DNA of 64,000 bases from Symsagittifera roscoffensis (GCF_963678635.1 NC_087062.1:28670833-28734832); one strand, 5' to 3'. Counted from the first letter of the stretch, positions 1-11,802 are shown. The notes: a model not told the origin generated them from the sequence alone. Translations and numbers: made by a program.

Positions 1-273
1 TAGAGACCGATTGATTTTAATAAATTTTAGGATATATATATATATATCTTTTTATCTGAACTGTTTTTAAGCAAATTTTAGCATTTTAGCGATATATTTA
101 AGATGGAACTGACAAGTGTGATATTCGTAATCTCTTTTCTAGATCCTGATTGATCGTTTAATTACTCACTTGAATCAAATCTTGGAATCAAAACCGAATC
201 GAACTTGAAAGAATAGAATGGATAACTTCAACTTGGAACATTGATGGACCTGGCAGAGGCATATGTGTGACCG

Positions 274-1808
274 ATGGTAGATGCGATCTATCGTCGGCTG
301 ATGGAACGAGACTTCGCTCTGGAAGACCCAGAGGTAGTCATGTTGCTGGCAGCATATGGAGAAATGGGAGTACTAGACCGCCCGAACATGAGAGTGATGA
401 GGTGGAGAAACGGGGCTCTCTCAGGGAGTGAATTGGCGAATGAGCCTGGATTGGAAAGTTCTAGGACTTACCAACCAGGTGAGATGCCTATGCCCTCCAA
501 GCCCAAACCTGGGCTGACGAGAATGCATCAGGAGATGAACAGCGAGGCGGCCTCGTCTGGTTCACCACTGAGAGCAGCTGTGCCACCAAAAAGGGCAAAA
601 GTAGGACAGAAGGTTCAGACGAACCAAACCAAGCAAGATCTGGATGAGATGAACGATGAACTGAAAAGTATGAAGAAGGAGCTGGACGAGATGACCAAAA
701 GTATGCTCCAGATGGAGGAAGATCGAGACATGTGGAGAAAATTGTTCGAAGACTGCAACAAAAAGCAGGGTCAAGAAATTGAGCGCTTGAGGCAGGACTA
801 CAAAGAGCGATCGGAACAGATGGCGTTGACAACGGCCGTGGAGAAAGTGATACCTGTAAGGAATATTCCTCGTGGGCAGTCCCCGATGGAGCTCTTGACG
901 CCTCGAGAAATGAGTTAAACAACGGAGACACGGCTCCCAGCAGAGACAAATCGAGGAACAATCCCGGATCCTAGTGACACTTTGGGTGACTCCGTCGTGG
1001 AACAGACAGTGAGGAAGCTGATAGAGACAGCTGGACGACTGGTCGCTAACAAGAATGCGCCAGGTTCCGGGGTGACTGCACCCTATGGAACGATCGACGA
1101 CACGGGCAGAGTACGGACTCTCCCAGACCGTGATCAGACAGGGGATAAGTGACGTGACACCACTCATGGGGAGCTCGAGGGCCCCAGAGAGAAGAATACG
1201 GAAGATGCCAGCGAAGAAAGTGTCTCGCATAATAGACGTGCAAAAGAATAATCAATTGAAATATAATTTCACGGGAGTTCCGGAGACAGATCCGAGGGCC
1301 TGCTTCAATCGAGCGACTTGGAGCCCGGCAGTAAACCTGCAGCAACCACTACTCGGGACATCTCATCTGATACTGGGAGACAACTTGGTTAGAGTGCTGT
1401 CGAATTTGAGGACCTCGTGGGTCACCATGGTGATGGCCTTTGGAGGCGCGACGATAGCCCAGTTATATCGAATGGTGGAACTGATGAATCCAGGGAGGAT
1501 CCCCAATGTGATGATCTTGGTTGGGACGAATGACATCTCCAGAGGTTCAGATGAGCAGGAAGCACTATTGGAGTCAATGATGGTGTGTTTGTTTACTACA
1601 CTCTGGCAGAAATTCAATTGCGCGGTACTGACCGTTTGAACTGTGCCAATGAATACAAGAAGCCTGACAGCATCAGCAAAAAGGCACAACGAGGGAGTCG
1701 TCAGGTGGAATAACATCTTGAGGAACCTCGCAAGTCGGAACGCCGGAAGAATGATCCTCATGGACATCGAACATGAGTTGAGAGCTATGGATCAGGCCAG
1801 ACTGACCA
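274..1808 (+). pseudogene. Decayed mobile-element ORF: coiled coil plus SGNH/GDSL-like domain
   Basis: Frame 1 is open from ATG 274 and carries a heptad-like K/E/M-rich coiled coil at about 610-830. A TAA at 916-918 breaks it, but frame 1 stays open past it to about 1152. Coding then shifts to frame 2 (about 1085-1639), which has an SGNH-hydrolase signature: block I as LILGDNLVRVL (Asn where Ser is usual) and block III as ILVGTNDISR. A TGA at 1637-1639 interrupts this frame, and it continues with an R/N-rich helical stretch until the N gap, where the Asp-His block would lie. I infer an inactive retroelement-type ORF, because SGNH domains occur in ORF1 of CR1-like LINEs. No polymerase is visible. 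Base composition is clearly GC-richer than the flanks. The host family is not identified. Confidence 0.55.
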
Positions 1809-2008
1809 NNNNNNNNNNNNNNNNNNNNNNNNNNNNNNNNNNNNNNNNNNNNNNNNNNNNNNNNNNNNNNNNNNNNNNNNNNNNNNNNNNNNNNNNNNNN
1901 NNNNNNNNNNNNNNNNNNNNNNNNNNNNNNNNNNNNNNNNNNNNNNNNNNNNNNNNNNNNNNNNNNNNNNNNNNNNNNNNNNNNNNNNNNNNNNNNNNNN
2001 NNNNNNNN
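1809..2008. other. Assembly gap of 200 Ns
   Basis: Exactly 200 N characters, a common placeholder length. The gap removes the 3' part of the SGNH-like element. Sequence on the far side starts with a T run and is AT-rich, so the true element end is inside or next to the gap. Confidence 0.99.
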
Positions 2009-2300
2009 TTTTTTTGAAAAACTCAATACTCATTTTTTTTATAACTATTTAATATTAATTGTCGTTGCGTAATCTGTAAGTTTACCAAGGCTGATATTTG
2101 CTATATTGTTTATTTGTACGTATTATCATTTTGTTTTCACTCAAAGGGATTCGGCTCTTATTAAATTGATTTAGTTGACTCATTTTGCGTCTTTTAACGT
2201 GCAAAAGAAGTAGGTTTTTGCGTGATTGTTGCAAAAGGAATGGTGTAAAAATTTCGAATTTCAAATTTTTATTACTCAAAGTTATGCCGAAATTTTAATT

Positions 2301-2584
2301 TTGGCTCAACTGGCGTCCAACCAAGTATTGTCCGCCTATTTGACGCTCGGTAAATGATTTGGAAATTTTTTTCACGGTTGTGATTGTGCTCCTTGACATG
2401 CTTTTCTGAAATAAAAATCATTTGAGACAAACGTGTGAAATTTTGGTCGATATACTTTCTTCTTTAAATTAAAACGAATAGTTTTTTTTGGACCTAGTGG
2501 CTTCCGTCGATTTTTTTTTCTGCTAATTTACAATGTGATGTTTAGTTTGATGAATTGTCGCGAAGCTCGGTTTAGTCTCTGTGT
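2301..2584 (+). repeat. Short interspersed repeat with hairpin tail (family A), copy 1
   Basis: It opens with a head box (TTTTGGCTCAACTGGCGTCC, then GACGCTCGGTAAATGATTT) and closes about 280 bp later with the tail TCGCGAAGCTCGG...CTCTGTGT. The same head and tail recur at 30572-30838, and tails or heads alone recur about a dozen times in the window. The best tail (30814-30830) forms a 7-bp hairpin, GCGAAGC-TCC-GCTTCGC. Length and structure fit a SINE or a short non-autonomous DNA element. No coding potential. Confidence 0.55.
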
Positions 2585-2962
2585 TATCCTCGAGTCTCAT
2601 TGATTGTCTGAAAATATTTTTTCACTCATTTGAATACAAAACACACCGTGTTAAAAACCTCTAATTTGAACGCAATATTTTTTGACCAATTAACTCAAGG
2701 TCGCTGTAATTGCCTACAAATAGTTTCAAGTCACTAACTAAAAGGTTTCCTGGCTCGTCTTTCGAGAATTTTAGTGCAGTGCAGCGAAATTTAAAACTTC
2801 AATTGGAGTCAAATTGATGCTTCTTGTAAGGCTAATTGCACTTGCGAAGCGTAGGGTTTTAATACGAAGAATTTTTGTTTCTAAACTAAGTCGCCAATAA
2901 AACTGCTAATTTAGTGGCACTTTTTTGGTATATCTATTATCTATCTATACTATCTATATCTA
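2585..2962. other. AT-rich noncoding stretch
   Basis: No ORF or RNA gene seen. A short TATC microsatellite (about 2936-2968) runs into the Helitron-like element that follows. Confidence 0.5.
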
Positions 2963-4703
2963 TCTATACTATATTTAAATGCTAGTGACAGCTATCTCCC
3001 ATATTTAAGCATAATAATTTTGCACGTTTAACGAAAGAATTTTTTTTCATGTTTAAGCTATATCATGTATTGCAATGCTTAAGAAAATTTTTCAGTTAGT
3101 TTTCAGCAAGGTCATTAATTTTTCAGTAATTTTTTTCGAGGCCAAATTAAGTCTGTCTGTCTGTATACCTGATTTTTTATTTAATTTGATTATGTCTCCT
3201 AATTTTTTAATTTTCATGTATTATCTATCTATCTATCTATCAAAAAAACTTAGATGTTAAAAAATTCCGAAACTTTGAAGCTCTCAATCCTGTTATTGGA
3301 ATCTGTGAGGGTACTTTCAGGGGGTTGCAAATCTAGCCTCTGAATATGGCTGCTCAAATTCTTGTAGTTTCCGAGATATGACGTTCTTTAGGATTTTCTC
3401 AAATTTTTTTAGAGAACTGAGATATAAAAAATTTCACAAAACTTGAAAATACCATCTCTGAAGTGAGGCTATGTCAGGGTACTCACAGGAGGTGCAAAAT
3501 TTGCCTCCAAATATGAAGTTTTTTTAAAATCATTCTTCAAAAATTTTCAAAAAACTTAGATTTAAAAAATAACAAATCTTTGAAAATCTCAACCCTGTTG
3601 TTGGAAATTGTGAGGGAACTCTTAGGGGTAGCGAATCTTGCCTGTGAATATGTCTGCTCAAATCCTTGTAGTTTTCGAGATGTGACGTTTTTTTGGATAT
3701 TTTCGAGAATTTTCAAAAAAATTTAGATGTCTCCAATCTTTTTTTCTCTTTATCGTTGTCTGGCTCCAATCTTGCCTCCAATTATGACTGCTCAATTTTT
3801 TGTAGTTTTCTACATATGACATTTTGTAATTTTTTCAAAAAAAAATTAAATTAATTTTTTTTCAGAATTTGAAATTTTTTCCCCTGTAGTGTGGTGTTTT
3901 CAGGGTACTCTCAGGAGTTGCGAATCTTGCCTCCAAATATGATTTCTCAAATCCTTTTAGTTTTCGAGATATGACGTTTTTTGTAATTTTTCAAAAAAAT
4001 TAAATTAATTTTTTTCTTCAATTTGAAATTCGCAACTCTGTGCTTGGGGGCTATCACAGTACTCTCTGGGGGTTGCGAGTCTTGCCTCTAAATATGACTG
4101 CTCAAATTGTTCAGTTTTCGAGATATGATGTTTCTTGTGTTTTTCAAAAAAATTAATTTAATTTTTTTCTTCAAAGTTTGAAATTCGCAACCCTGTAGTT
4201 GGGGGCAATCGGAGTACTCTCAGGGGCTTGTAAACCTTGCCTCCAATTAGGACTGTTCAAGTTGCTGTAGTTTTCGAGATATGACGTTTTTTGTGATTTT
4301 CTCAGAAAACCCAAACAAACTTTCTTTCAAAATTTGAAATTCCCAACTCTGTATTTGGGGACTATCAGAGTACTCTCGCGGGTTGCGAGCATTGCATCCA
4401 ATTATGACTCTGAGTGTTTTTAATTTGAAATTCCTAACTGTGTAGTTTGGTGCTGCCAGGGTACTCCCAGGAGTTATAAATCTTGCCTCCAAATATGACT
4501 ACTCAAATACTTGTACTTGTACTCGAGATTTGATGTTTTCGTGATGACGGAAAAAGGATTGAAAAAATTATCAAATTTGAATTTACCAGCCATGTAATTG
4601 GGTGCTGTCAGAGTACGCTAAAAGCCTGCAGATCTGGTTTCCAATATATGCAGTTTTTCATGTTCTCAAAAATTCGAAGCACCGAAGGTGCGTTACACGC
4701 TAG
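2963..4703 (+). mobile_element. Helitron-like non-autonomous element with tandem-repeat core, copy 1
   Basis: The 5' end TCTATACTATATTTAAATGC is identical to that of the copy at 49155. The core is about ten degenerate units of roughly 140-165 bp, each containing versions of GTACTCTCAGGGGTTGCGAA and TTTTCGAGATATGACGTTTT. The 3' end is a hairpin (GCACC-GAA-GGTGC), then 8 nt, then CTAG. A 5' TC, a 3' hairpin and a CTRR end are Helitron hallmarks, and a core of about 150-bp tandem repeats with a small microsatellite (about 3222-3241 here) is typical of DINE-1/HINE and bivalve pearl-type elements. No Rep/helicase ORF, so it is non-autonomous. A second copy abuts its 3' end. Confidence 0.65.
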
Positions 4704-6301
4704 CTATATATTTAAATGCGGGCTTCACTATTTCGCCATGTTTCAAATTTTTCAACGTATATTTTTTTGCATGTTTAACAAAATATTTTTTGCACGTCTA
4801 AGCTGTATCGTATATTACAATGGTTAAGATTTTTTTTCGATTTTTCAGTTTCAATTCAGTTTTTTTTTCATCAAGTTTGAAATTAGCAACCCAATAGTGG
4901 GATTCTGTCAGAGTTTTCCCAAAGTTTGTTATTCTGGCCTCGATATTTGAATAATCAAATCTTTTTAGTTTTCGAGGTACGGTAGTTTTCGAGATTTTTC
5001 AAAAACTTATAGAAAATTTAATTTAAATCAATTTCTCAGTTTTTGAATTCTCACCCTTTAGTTGGGTGCTGTCATGTTACTCTCAGGGTTTGCGAGTCTT
5101 GTCTCCAAATCTCATTTCTCTAATCCGTGTAGTATTCGAGATGACGTTTTTATGACTTTCAAAAATTAAAAAAAAAACTTGGTTGTTGGATACTGTGAGG
5201 GTACTCTCAGGGGTTGCGAATCTTGCCTCTGAATATGGCTGCTCAAATACTTGCAGACGTTCTTAAAAAAGTCAGAAGAATTCATATTCTCAACCTTGTA
5301 GTTGGGTACTCTCAGGAGTTCCAAATTGCAAATATTGCGTCCAAATACGACTGATCAAATGCTCTTAGTTTCCGAGATCTGACTTTTGTTATGTCTTTTT
5401 TCAAACTGTTCAAATAACTTACATATAAAAAGTTCACTTAGAAAAGTTTCCATCTCTAAAGTGAGGCTCTGTCCGGTTACTCTCAGGGGTTGCTAGTTTT
5501 GCCTCTGAAAATGGTTGCTCAAATCCTTGTAGTTTTTGAGATATGACGTTTTTTGTGATTTTTTCAAAAAAATTTCATGAAAATTAAATTAAATTTTTTT
5601 CTTCAAAATTTTAAATTCCTATCTCTGTAGCGAGGCTCTGTCAGGGTACTCTCAAGAGTTGCGAATTTTGACTCCAAATATGACTGCTCCAAAACCATGT
5701 AGTTTTCCAGATATGACGTTTTTTTGTGATTGTTTCAAAAAAATTTCATAAAAATTAAATTAAATTTTTTCTTCAAAATTTGAAATTCCTAACTTTTATT
5801 TAGGGGCCCCCAAATAAAAAGGCCTAATTTTTTTTAACCTAAACTGATACGACGATTTTTGGATTTTTTGGAAAATAATTCACAAAAGTGAAGATCGCAA
5901 TCCTGTAGTTGTGTGCTGTCAAAGTACTGTCAAAGATTGCAAATTTTATCTTAAAATAAGACTGCTCACATCCTGGTAGTTTTCGATATGTGACACATTT
6001 TTTCTGGTTTTCAAAATAGTACTTTTTTCAAAACATTTAAGGTTCAAGTTTCAAAATTTGATTTTCCCAATGTTGTAGCTGGGTACTGTAAGAGTACTCT
6101 CAAGAGTTGCAAATCTCGCGTCCCAATGCGACTGCTCAATTGCTTTCAGTTTCCCGGATGTGATGTTTCTTAGTTCATTCTAATTTTTTTCGAAGAACTT
6201 ATATAATACTTTGCAAAATTTGTAGTAACGAACCCTGTAATTGGGCGCTGTCAGAGTACACTCAAAGAATGCATATCTTGTTTCCAACATAATCACGCTA
6301 G
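4704..6301 (+). mobile_element. Helitron-like element, copy 2, head-to-tail with copy 1
   Basis: It starts immediately after the CTAG of copy 1 with TATATATTTAAATGC and the same subterminal region (GCATGTTTAACAAA, GTCTAAGCTGTATC, TTGCACG). About nine degenerate core units follow. It ends with TCACGCTAG followed by T, but the stem-loop seen in copies 1 and 3 is missing. More diverged than copies 1 and 3. Head-to-tail tandem copies are known for this superfamily. Confidence 0.6.
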
Positions 6302-7778
6302 TTTCAATATAATCATGGTTAATTAAATCATTAGTTAAAATCATTTACGAAAATGCATGGGATTTGTTTTTTTTCGTGATTTTTCGGAAAATTTTGCTGT
6401 TTTTGCTGAATTTTCATTTTTCTCAAAAGCTACTTACATTTTTCAGAAAATGGTACCAATAGACAAATGGACTGCTTTTCCATGTCCATGCTTGTTTCGC
6501 TAGTCTCTTATCATTTTACTCGATAAAAGTTTATCTGAGATAAACAATTCATTTGAAAGAGTCAGTTCTAGTTTTCTCCTCTAAATAGCTAATCTCCTGC
6601 TTAAGCATAGAAACTTCTAGGGTTTTGTGTAAAGTTTATTTTTTTCGAAGTTTTGAAAGTCACGCCTTAAACTGAAATGTTTTTTTTTTTGCTTAAATTT
6701 TGACTGCGTAGCATTGGCAATTTGTTAGAAACTGTAGCTGCTTTATTGGTGGCTAGTGTTAGTGAAGTTACAAGCGGTCGTGGAGCAGATCTGATGTGAT
6801 ACGCCTTGTCTCAATTTCTTTAGGTGTATTTTTAATATTTTCATTTTTCTCATTCTTTTTGTTTTGCCTGCTTAGAGCTCTTTTTTGCATTTTCCTCGCT
6901 TGTGCTTGCAAAGCGCAACTTCGCCTGTGTTTAAAAGAAATTAGCGATTTTCAACAATTATTTAATTTTTTTCTTTGGCTGATAATTTTGAGCAGCGCAA
7001 TTGCTTTGAAGCTCTGCTTCCCCTCTGCGTGAAAGAACTATCATTCATAAAATTATCGTGAAGTTCTGAGCGAAAAATTTATCAGTCAAAAAATTATCAT
7101 GAAAATCGATCGTGATTTTGAAAAAAGCAAGTGAATGTTGTTTTGGTTTCCTTGAGTTCACGACTATGTGACTATGATACCCTCCGCTTCTGTTTTCTGA
7201 GATTGCAACACTCGATTTTTTTTAAAGAAATTCATGTGTTGAAGATCACGCTACGTAATGACTGCTTTGAATTAGTTGTTCTTTCAATTCACTTTACACA
7301 TCTGTCATCTATTGTCAAGTGAGCCGTGTGATTTATTCGTAGAGCAAATGGCTGGTCTTTTTCTCTTGGAATTTAAGATATACAACAGAACACGAAGTGT
7401 CAGTTCTACGTTAAGTTTTTTAAAATGATTTTACACGACAAAAATTTGAAGCAGTGTGCAAATTGTTCTTCATTTCTCGTTTGACGCAAAATTGGTTCTC
7501 ACATGCTTAATTTTGAGCGTCAATGTGAGAAAATTTTTTGTTCACTGCAGTGTGATTGGATTTGAAGTTTTGTTTATCGAAGAAAAAGTGGCTGGTGATC
7601 AAAGAAGATTGACTTCCAACTGCAGCGAGCTACTGGTCAACCCAATGTGTCAATTTTGTTGTATTGACTGTCGACAGAAATCACAACTTAGTGTTTGACT
7701 TCTCACTTTTAGGAAACTTTTCATTTGGAGTTTCGTATTATTTTTTGATACAGCAATCAGTACTATTTTTTTTTACAG
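6302..7778. other. Noncoding region upstream of pyruvate kinase
   Basis: AT-rich with no supported gene. It contains two degenerate family-A tails (about 6905-6930 and 6996-7030). The promoter of pyruvate kinase should lie here or further upstream, but I see no convincing core element. Confidence 0.4.
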
Positions 7779-7799
7779 ACTAGAAATATGAATTCTAAG
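7779..7799 (+). other. Possible 21-nt non-coding leader exon of pyruvate kinase
   Basis: A T-rich tract ending TTTTACAG precedes ACTAGAAATATGAATTCTAA, and the 21-nt stretch ends in G followed by a strong donor, GTAAGAT. The next acceptor before the pyruvate kinase ATG is TTTTTCAG at 8186-8193. Spliced together, the ATG inside this exon reads only a few codons before a TGA, so it would be a short upstream ORF or plain 5' UTR. RNA data are needed; it may be chance. Confidence 0.3.
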
Positions 7800-8221
7800 G
7801 TAAGATATGCTAATATAGTTTTCAGTGTTATTACTTGCTTCATATTTTAACCTTAATAATCATGCACGGAATGCTAACCAGAAATTCCATCACCGATTAC
7901 TTCTTCAATAAAACGGTAGAAGTTCTTAACTGGCTCGATACGACGCTATAATGTAAAACAAAAAATAAAATAAGATGAATCAAGCTGAGAATTTGAGGCT
8001 TTGAAAGGACGTTTAAAGTTCTTTCTTGTTTAGTTGTTCATTTGTGTCTGCTAAAAGATTAAACTGACCGCATCTATTTTTGACAAGCTCAAGCTATGGA
8101 TTAAAATATTAACAAGGTTAAGTTAGTGAAAGCTTGAGTTTCTTCTTAAATCACTACTAACTCGATTTGTTCGCAACGTCTGGTGTTTTTCAGTTAATAT
8201 TTGATTGAAGTTACTTTGAAA

Positions 8222-10738
8222 ATGTCGGAGTATCTTGATTATTCTGTGCAGAAACAAGGGCCTAAATCGAGAGTGGCTCGAAACCAACTGGAACACATTT
8301 GCCAACTTGACATCGAACAGGATCCTCAGTTTGTACGTGCAACTGGTATCATCTGCACTTTGGGACCCGCATCCAGAGATGTTGCGAAGGTGAAGCAGAT
8401 GATACAATGTGGCATGAACATTGCGAGGATGAACTTCTCCCATGGTACTCACGAGTACCACGCAGAGACCATCAAGAATGTGCGTCAGGCAGTGGAAGAG
8501 TTGAACAAGGAGTCTGAGTGGAAATACAACGTGGCAATTGCCCTGGACACCAAGGGACCAGAGATCAGAACTGGCCTGATCAAAGGCAGTGCAACTGGAG
8601 AGGTCAACTTGGTGACCGGAAAAAAGGTAATGTTTTATGTTTTTAGTTGAGAAGTTCTTGAACTGACCTTGAAAATTGCGATCGAAAAGGGCTTTAATAT
8701 GATACCGCACTTAATCTCAAACAAGCTTCGTTTGGGGTACCTAAAATAATTTAAAAAATGAGGCTACTTCTCGACAGGTCGCTAAAAAGTCGCTACTTCT
8801 GTGGAAGTCGCTATTTTTGGTGTGTTCTATTGTTTGCTTAATTACTAGTTTATACATTACCAAATTGTTCCAGATGCCATGGGCAAAACTAAACTGACCC
8901 AACAAGCTTTGAGCGAATTTCCATTTATGAGGCGCTAAATTGAGCTTACGTAAGGTCGCTAAAACGTCGCTATTAGTACTTATGAGGTCGCTACTTTTTT
9001 TCATAAGGGTGGTCACCCTGATCAACACCCACAATAAAGTTCAAACTTCGCCTCTGTGTTTAAAACGTGTAAAACGTTTTTTTTATCAATAAAAACAGAA
9101 TTTTAACAGCCCTGAACGTGGTATTTTTAGTGTGTATTATACCAGTTTTGCCTTTACAAACTGTTTTTTTTTATCGATTAGTCTTTTGCTTTCTGTCTTA
9201 TTGGTAATTCCAGCTAATATAGGTTTCTATTGTGAGATGGGAACACTTGAAAAGCTGTGTGAATTGCCTAAATAAGCGTTTGAAAATAAATTTTAATGGT
9301 TTTCTGTAAATTGTATTCATTTCCCTCTTTCATGTATTCTTTTCAGGATTCATCCCATTAGGTTGGTTTTGTGCCGCTTGAGCATGGTTGCTGCGAGTTG
9401 TTTGACAGGAAATGTTGTGAAAGCAGACTTGTTAATTTTCCTGCGCAATGGAATCATCTCAGTTTTGCCTATTTGTTGAAGTCGGCGAATTCATATTGTA
9501 TCCCACCTTTTAATGCATGCGGATAGATGAACACTAAATTCACCTAGGTTTCTGTTTAGATCAAACTGACTATGGATCCCGCTAATCGAGAAAAGTGTGA
9601 CGAGACTCTGCTCTATGCTGATTACAAAAACCTTCCCAAGGTTGTTTTCAAGGGAGGTCTAGTGTACATTGACGATGGACTGATCTCCCTTCAAGTCGAC
9701 GAAACTGGAGCTGATTTTGTGAATTGTACCATTTTGAATGGAGGCGCTTTGGGGTCATCGAAAGGTGTCAATCTCCCGAAAGCTGAAGTAGATTTGCCTG
9801 CAGTCTCCGAGAAGGACAAGAGTGACTTCGTGTTTGGCATGGAACAAGATGTAGACATGATTTTTGCTTCTTTCATTCGAAAGAAGCAGGACTTGGTTGA
9901 CATCAGAAACATTTTGGGCGAAAAGGGAGCGCACATTAAGATCATCAGCAAATTGGAAAACGAGGAAGGAGTTGCGAAGTTTGACGAAATCTTGGAAGCG
10001 AGCGATGGAATCATGGTTGCTCGAGGAGACTTGGGAATTGAGATTCCCACAGAAAAAGTGTTCATTGCACAGAAAATGATGATCGGACGATGCAGCAAGG
10101 CCAAGAAGCCTGTCATCTGTGCGACTCAGATGTTGGAATCTATGATCAAGAATCCTAGACCGACTAGAGCTGAAGCTAGCGATGTTGCAAATGCGGTTTT
10201 GGATGGAGCCGATTGCGTCATGTTGTCAGGAGAGACGGCTAAAGGCAAATATCCTCTAGAAGCTGTTCAAGTCATGCATAAAGTGGCCCGGGAGGCGGAG
10301 TCGGCTTTCTACCATGACGTTCTTTTCGACAGCCTTCGAAAAGCATTCGTGTACCCAATTGACCGAGATGTCTCAGTAGCAATATCGACAGTCGAGGCGT
10401 CAATCAACTGCGGAGCTAGTGCCATAATTGTTTTGACAACTACAGGAAAATCAGCGCACCTGATTTCGGCGTTCAGACCGCATTGTCCGATCTTGGCTGT
10501 GACTCGAGATGCGAGAGTGGCCCGTCAGGCACATCTGCACCGAGGTATCTTTCCGATCTATTACCCGAGTTCGAGGGCTGCTGACTGGTCGGAAGACATG
10601 GACCAAAGGATTCAGGATGCTATCAAGTTGGCAAAGGGACGCCAGTTCATCAAGAAGGGTGACAGCATCATTTGCGTTACAGGGTGGAAAAAGGGAGCTG
10701 GCTTCACCAACACCATGCGAATAATCCCTGTTGATTAA
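8222..10738 (+). CDS. PKM: Pyruvate kinase (PKM type), two coding exons
   Basis: Catalyses phosphoenolpyruvate + ADP to pyruvate + ATP, the last step of glycolysis, in the cytosol. Coding exons 8222-8626 and 9560-10738 (933-nt intron, phase 0, donor GTAATG, acceptor TGTTTAG) give 527 aa, close to the 531 of vertebrate PKM. Visible residues: IARMNFSHG (R69, N71, S73), [12 protein letters not shown] (D109, T110), KIISKLEN (K266, E268), MVARGDLG (D292). The C-terminal effector region is also present: TTTGKS (428-433), W478, R485 and GWKKGAGF (510-517), the positions that bind fructose-1,6-bisphosphate in PKM2/PKL, so allosteric control is plausible. The PKM2 K433 position is Thr here. No lesions seen. 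The start is the first in-frame ATG after the TTTTTCAG acceptor at 8193. Confidence 0.97.
8627..9559 (+). other. Pyruvate kinase intron 1
   Basis: GT-AG intron of 933 nt. About 8770-9000 carries repeated GTCGCTA motifs and, on the minus strand, a 97-codon open frame (8741-9034) that I do not recognise. A family-A tail end (CTTCGCCTCTGTGTTT) sits at 9046-9061. The rest is T-rich and featureless. Confidence 0.8.
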
Positions 10739-10960
10739 GTCACTGTTGCTGCACTGGGCCAATTTTTGCTGGTTGGCCCACATCAAGAATATATGAATTG
10801 CAGACAAAATTGAATTGCTACTACTCACCATAGTGTTTCTGCTATTTTAATGTTCTTCCACTTGCATTAGTCAACTATTTTGAAGCGTCGCTAGAGAACC
10901 GATGCTGAACTAATATCTCACTCGCAGTATTAACATAAAGCTGATGTTTTTTGTTGTCTC

Positions 10961-10966
10961 AATAAA
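10961..10966 (+). terminator. Pyruvate kinase poly(A) signal AATAAA
   Basis: Canonical AATAAA 223 nt after the stop codon, in an AT-rich 3' region; the first one downstream of the pyruvate kinase stop. Confidence 0.65.
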
Positions 10967-11374
10967 AAAATTTCAAATTGATGATTATTTTGAAAAACTG
11001 CTCACTGAAAAATAGATAACTGTTATCTTGAGAGGGACAACAATTTGTGCTTTCAAAGCTTGGCGTTTAAGCCCGAAACATTGCGACTTATATTAATGAT
11101 GTATTTTGAAACCAATTCAACAATTTTATTTTTAACACTGAGGTATGTTCGCCGGAAAGAAAGTAAATTTTGAGCCTGAAATGGAGCGCGCATTCTTATG
11201 TAATTTTTTTTTCGCGTGCAATAATTTCATCCAAAGACAGGTAGAATGGGTGGTATAGGTAGAATGTGTCGTTTGGCAAAAAATCGTCAAAGACATTATA
11301 ATAGGGATACAATCAATGGAACATTATCTAGATATTAAGAGAACAAAATATTTTGAGCAAGATTGTTTCAGATG
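10967..11374. other. Intergenic noncoding DNA
   Basis: AT-rich; no gene, repeat boundary or RNA recognised. Confidence 0.4.
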
Positions 11375-11800
11375 TCAATTATCTAGATAATGTGGCTTTT
11401 TCTTGATCATGGTTTGGAGCATTATTAAATGTAGTGGTGTGAACCCGTGATATTTCAGTGTGAACCCTTTAGCCTCTGACGCAAGGGTGTGAACCCTTGA
11501 TATTTCAGCTGGCATGAGTTCAAGTCTGGGTTGAACGATCCACAAGAGCACAGTACACGCCAGGTGCACACGTCTAGCGGGTTGTAGCTTTTTTCGAAGA
11601 ATGTGAAGAAACTTTCTGCTAGTTGTTTCATGGTCGAATTGTCGCGAAACTGTTTGTTGCGAATAATGTTGTAAAGTTTCGGTGCTCTTGATCAGAGGTT
11701 TTCGACTTTTTTCCGTAGCTCGAATTCGCTGCTTTGCCTCGTAATGCTGGTTCTTAGGGTTATTGGGATTGTTTTCGTCTACTTTGTATTTTCCGTCCAT
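11375..11800 (-). other. Unrecognised 141-codon open frame
   Basis: Charged, K/R/Q-rich open frame on the minus strand with no hydrophobic segment and no motif I recognise. Its genomic 5' end (11438-11508) contains a recent 49-bp tandem duplication on the + strand, with GTGTGAACCC and TTGATATTTCAG repeated. It lies beside MITEs and a reverse-transcriptase fragment on the same strand, so a retroelement remnant is the likeliest explanation. Not supported as a gene. Confidence 0.15.
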
Positions 11801-11802
11801 CT

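Noticed and set aside
1643-2033. Open frames running through the N gap
   Set aside because: Most codons are N; only the part before 1809 is real, and it belongs to the SGNH-like remnant.
2963-6301. CRISPR array or bacterial repeat locus
   Set aside because: Repeat units are long, degenerate and have no constant repeat/unique spacer pattern; the sequence is animal nuclear DNA.
8741-9034. Minus-strand 97-codon frame in the pyruvate kinase intron as a gene
   Set aside because: No motif and it coincides with repeated GTCGCTA boxes; likely a repeat remnant.
9691-10831. Open frames antisense to or out of phase with pyruvate kinase exon 2
   Set aside because: Shadows of the conserved coding exon, without motifs.
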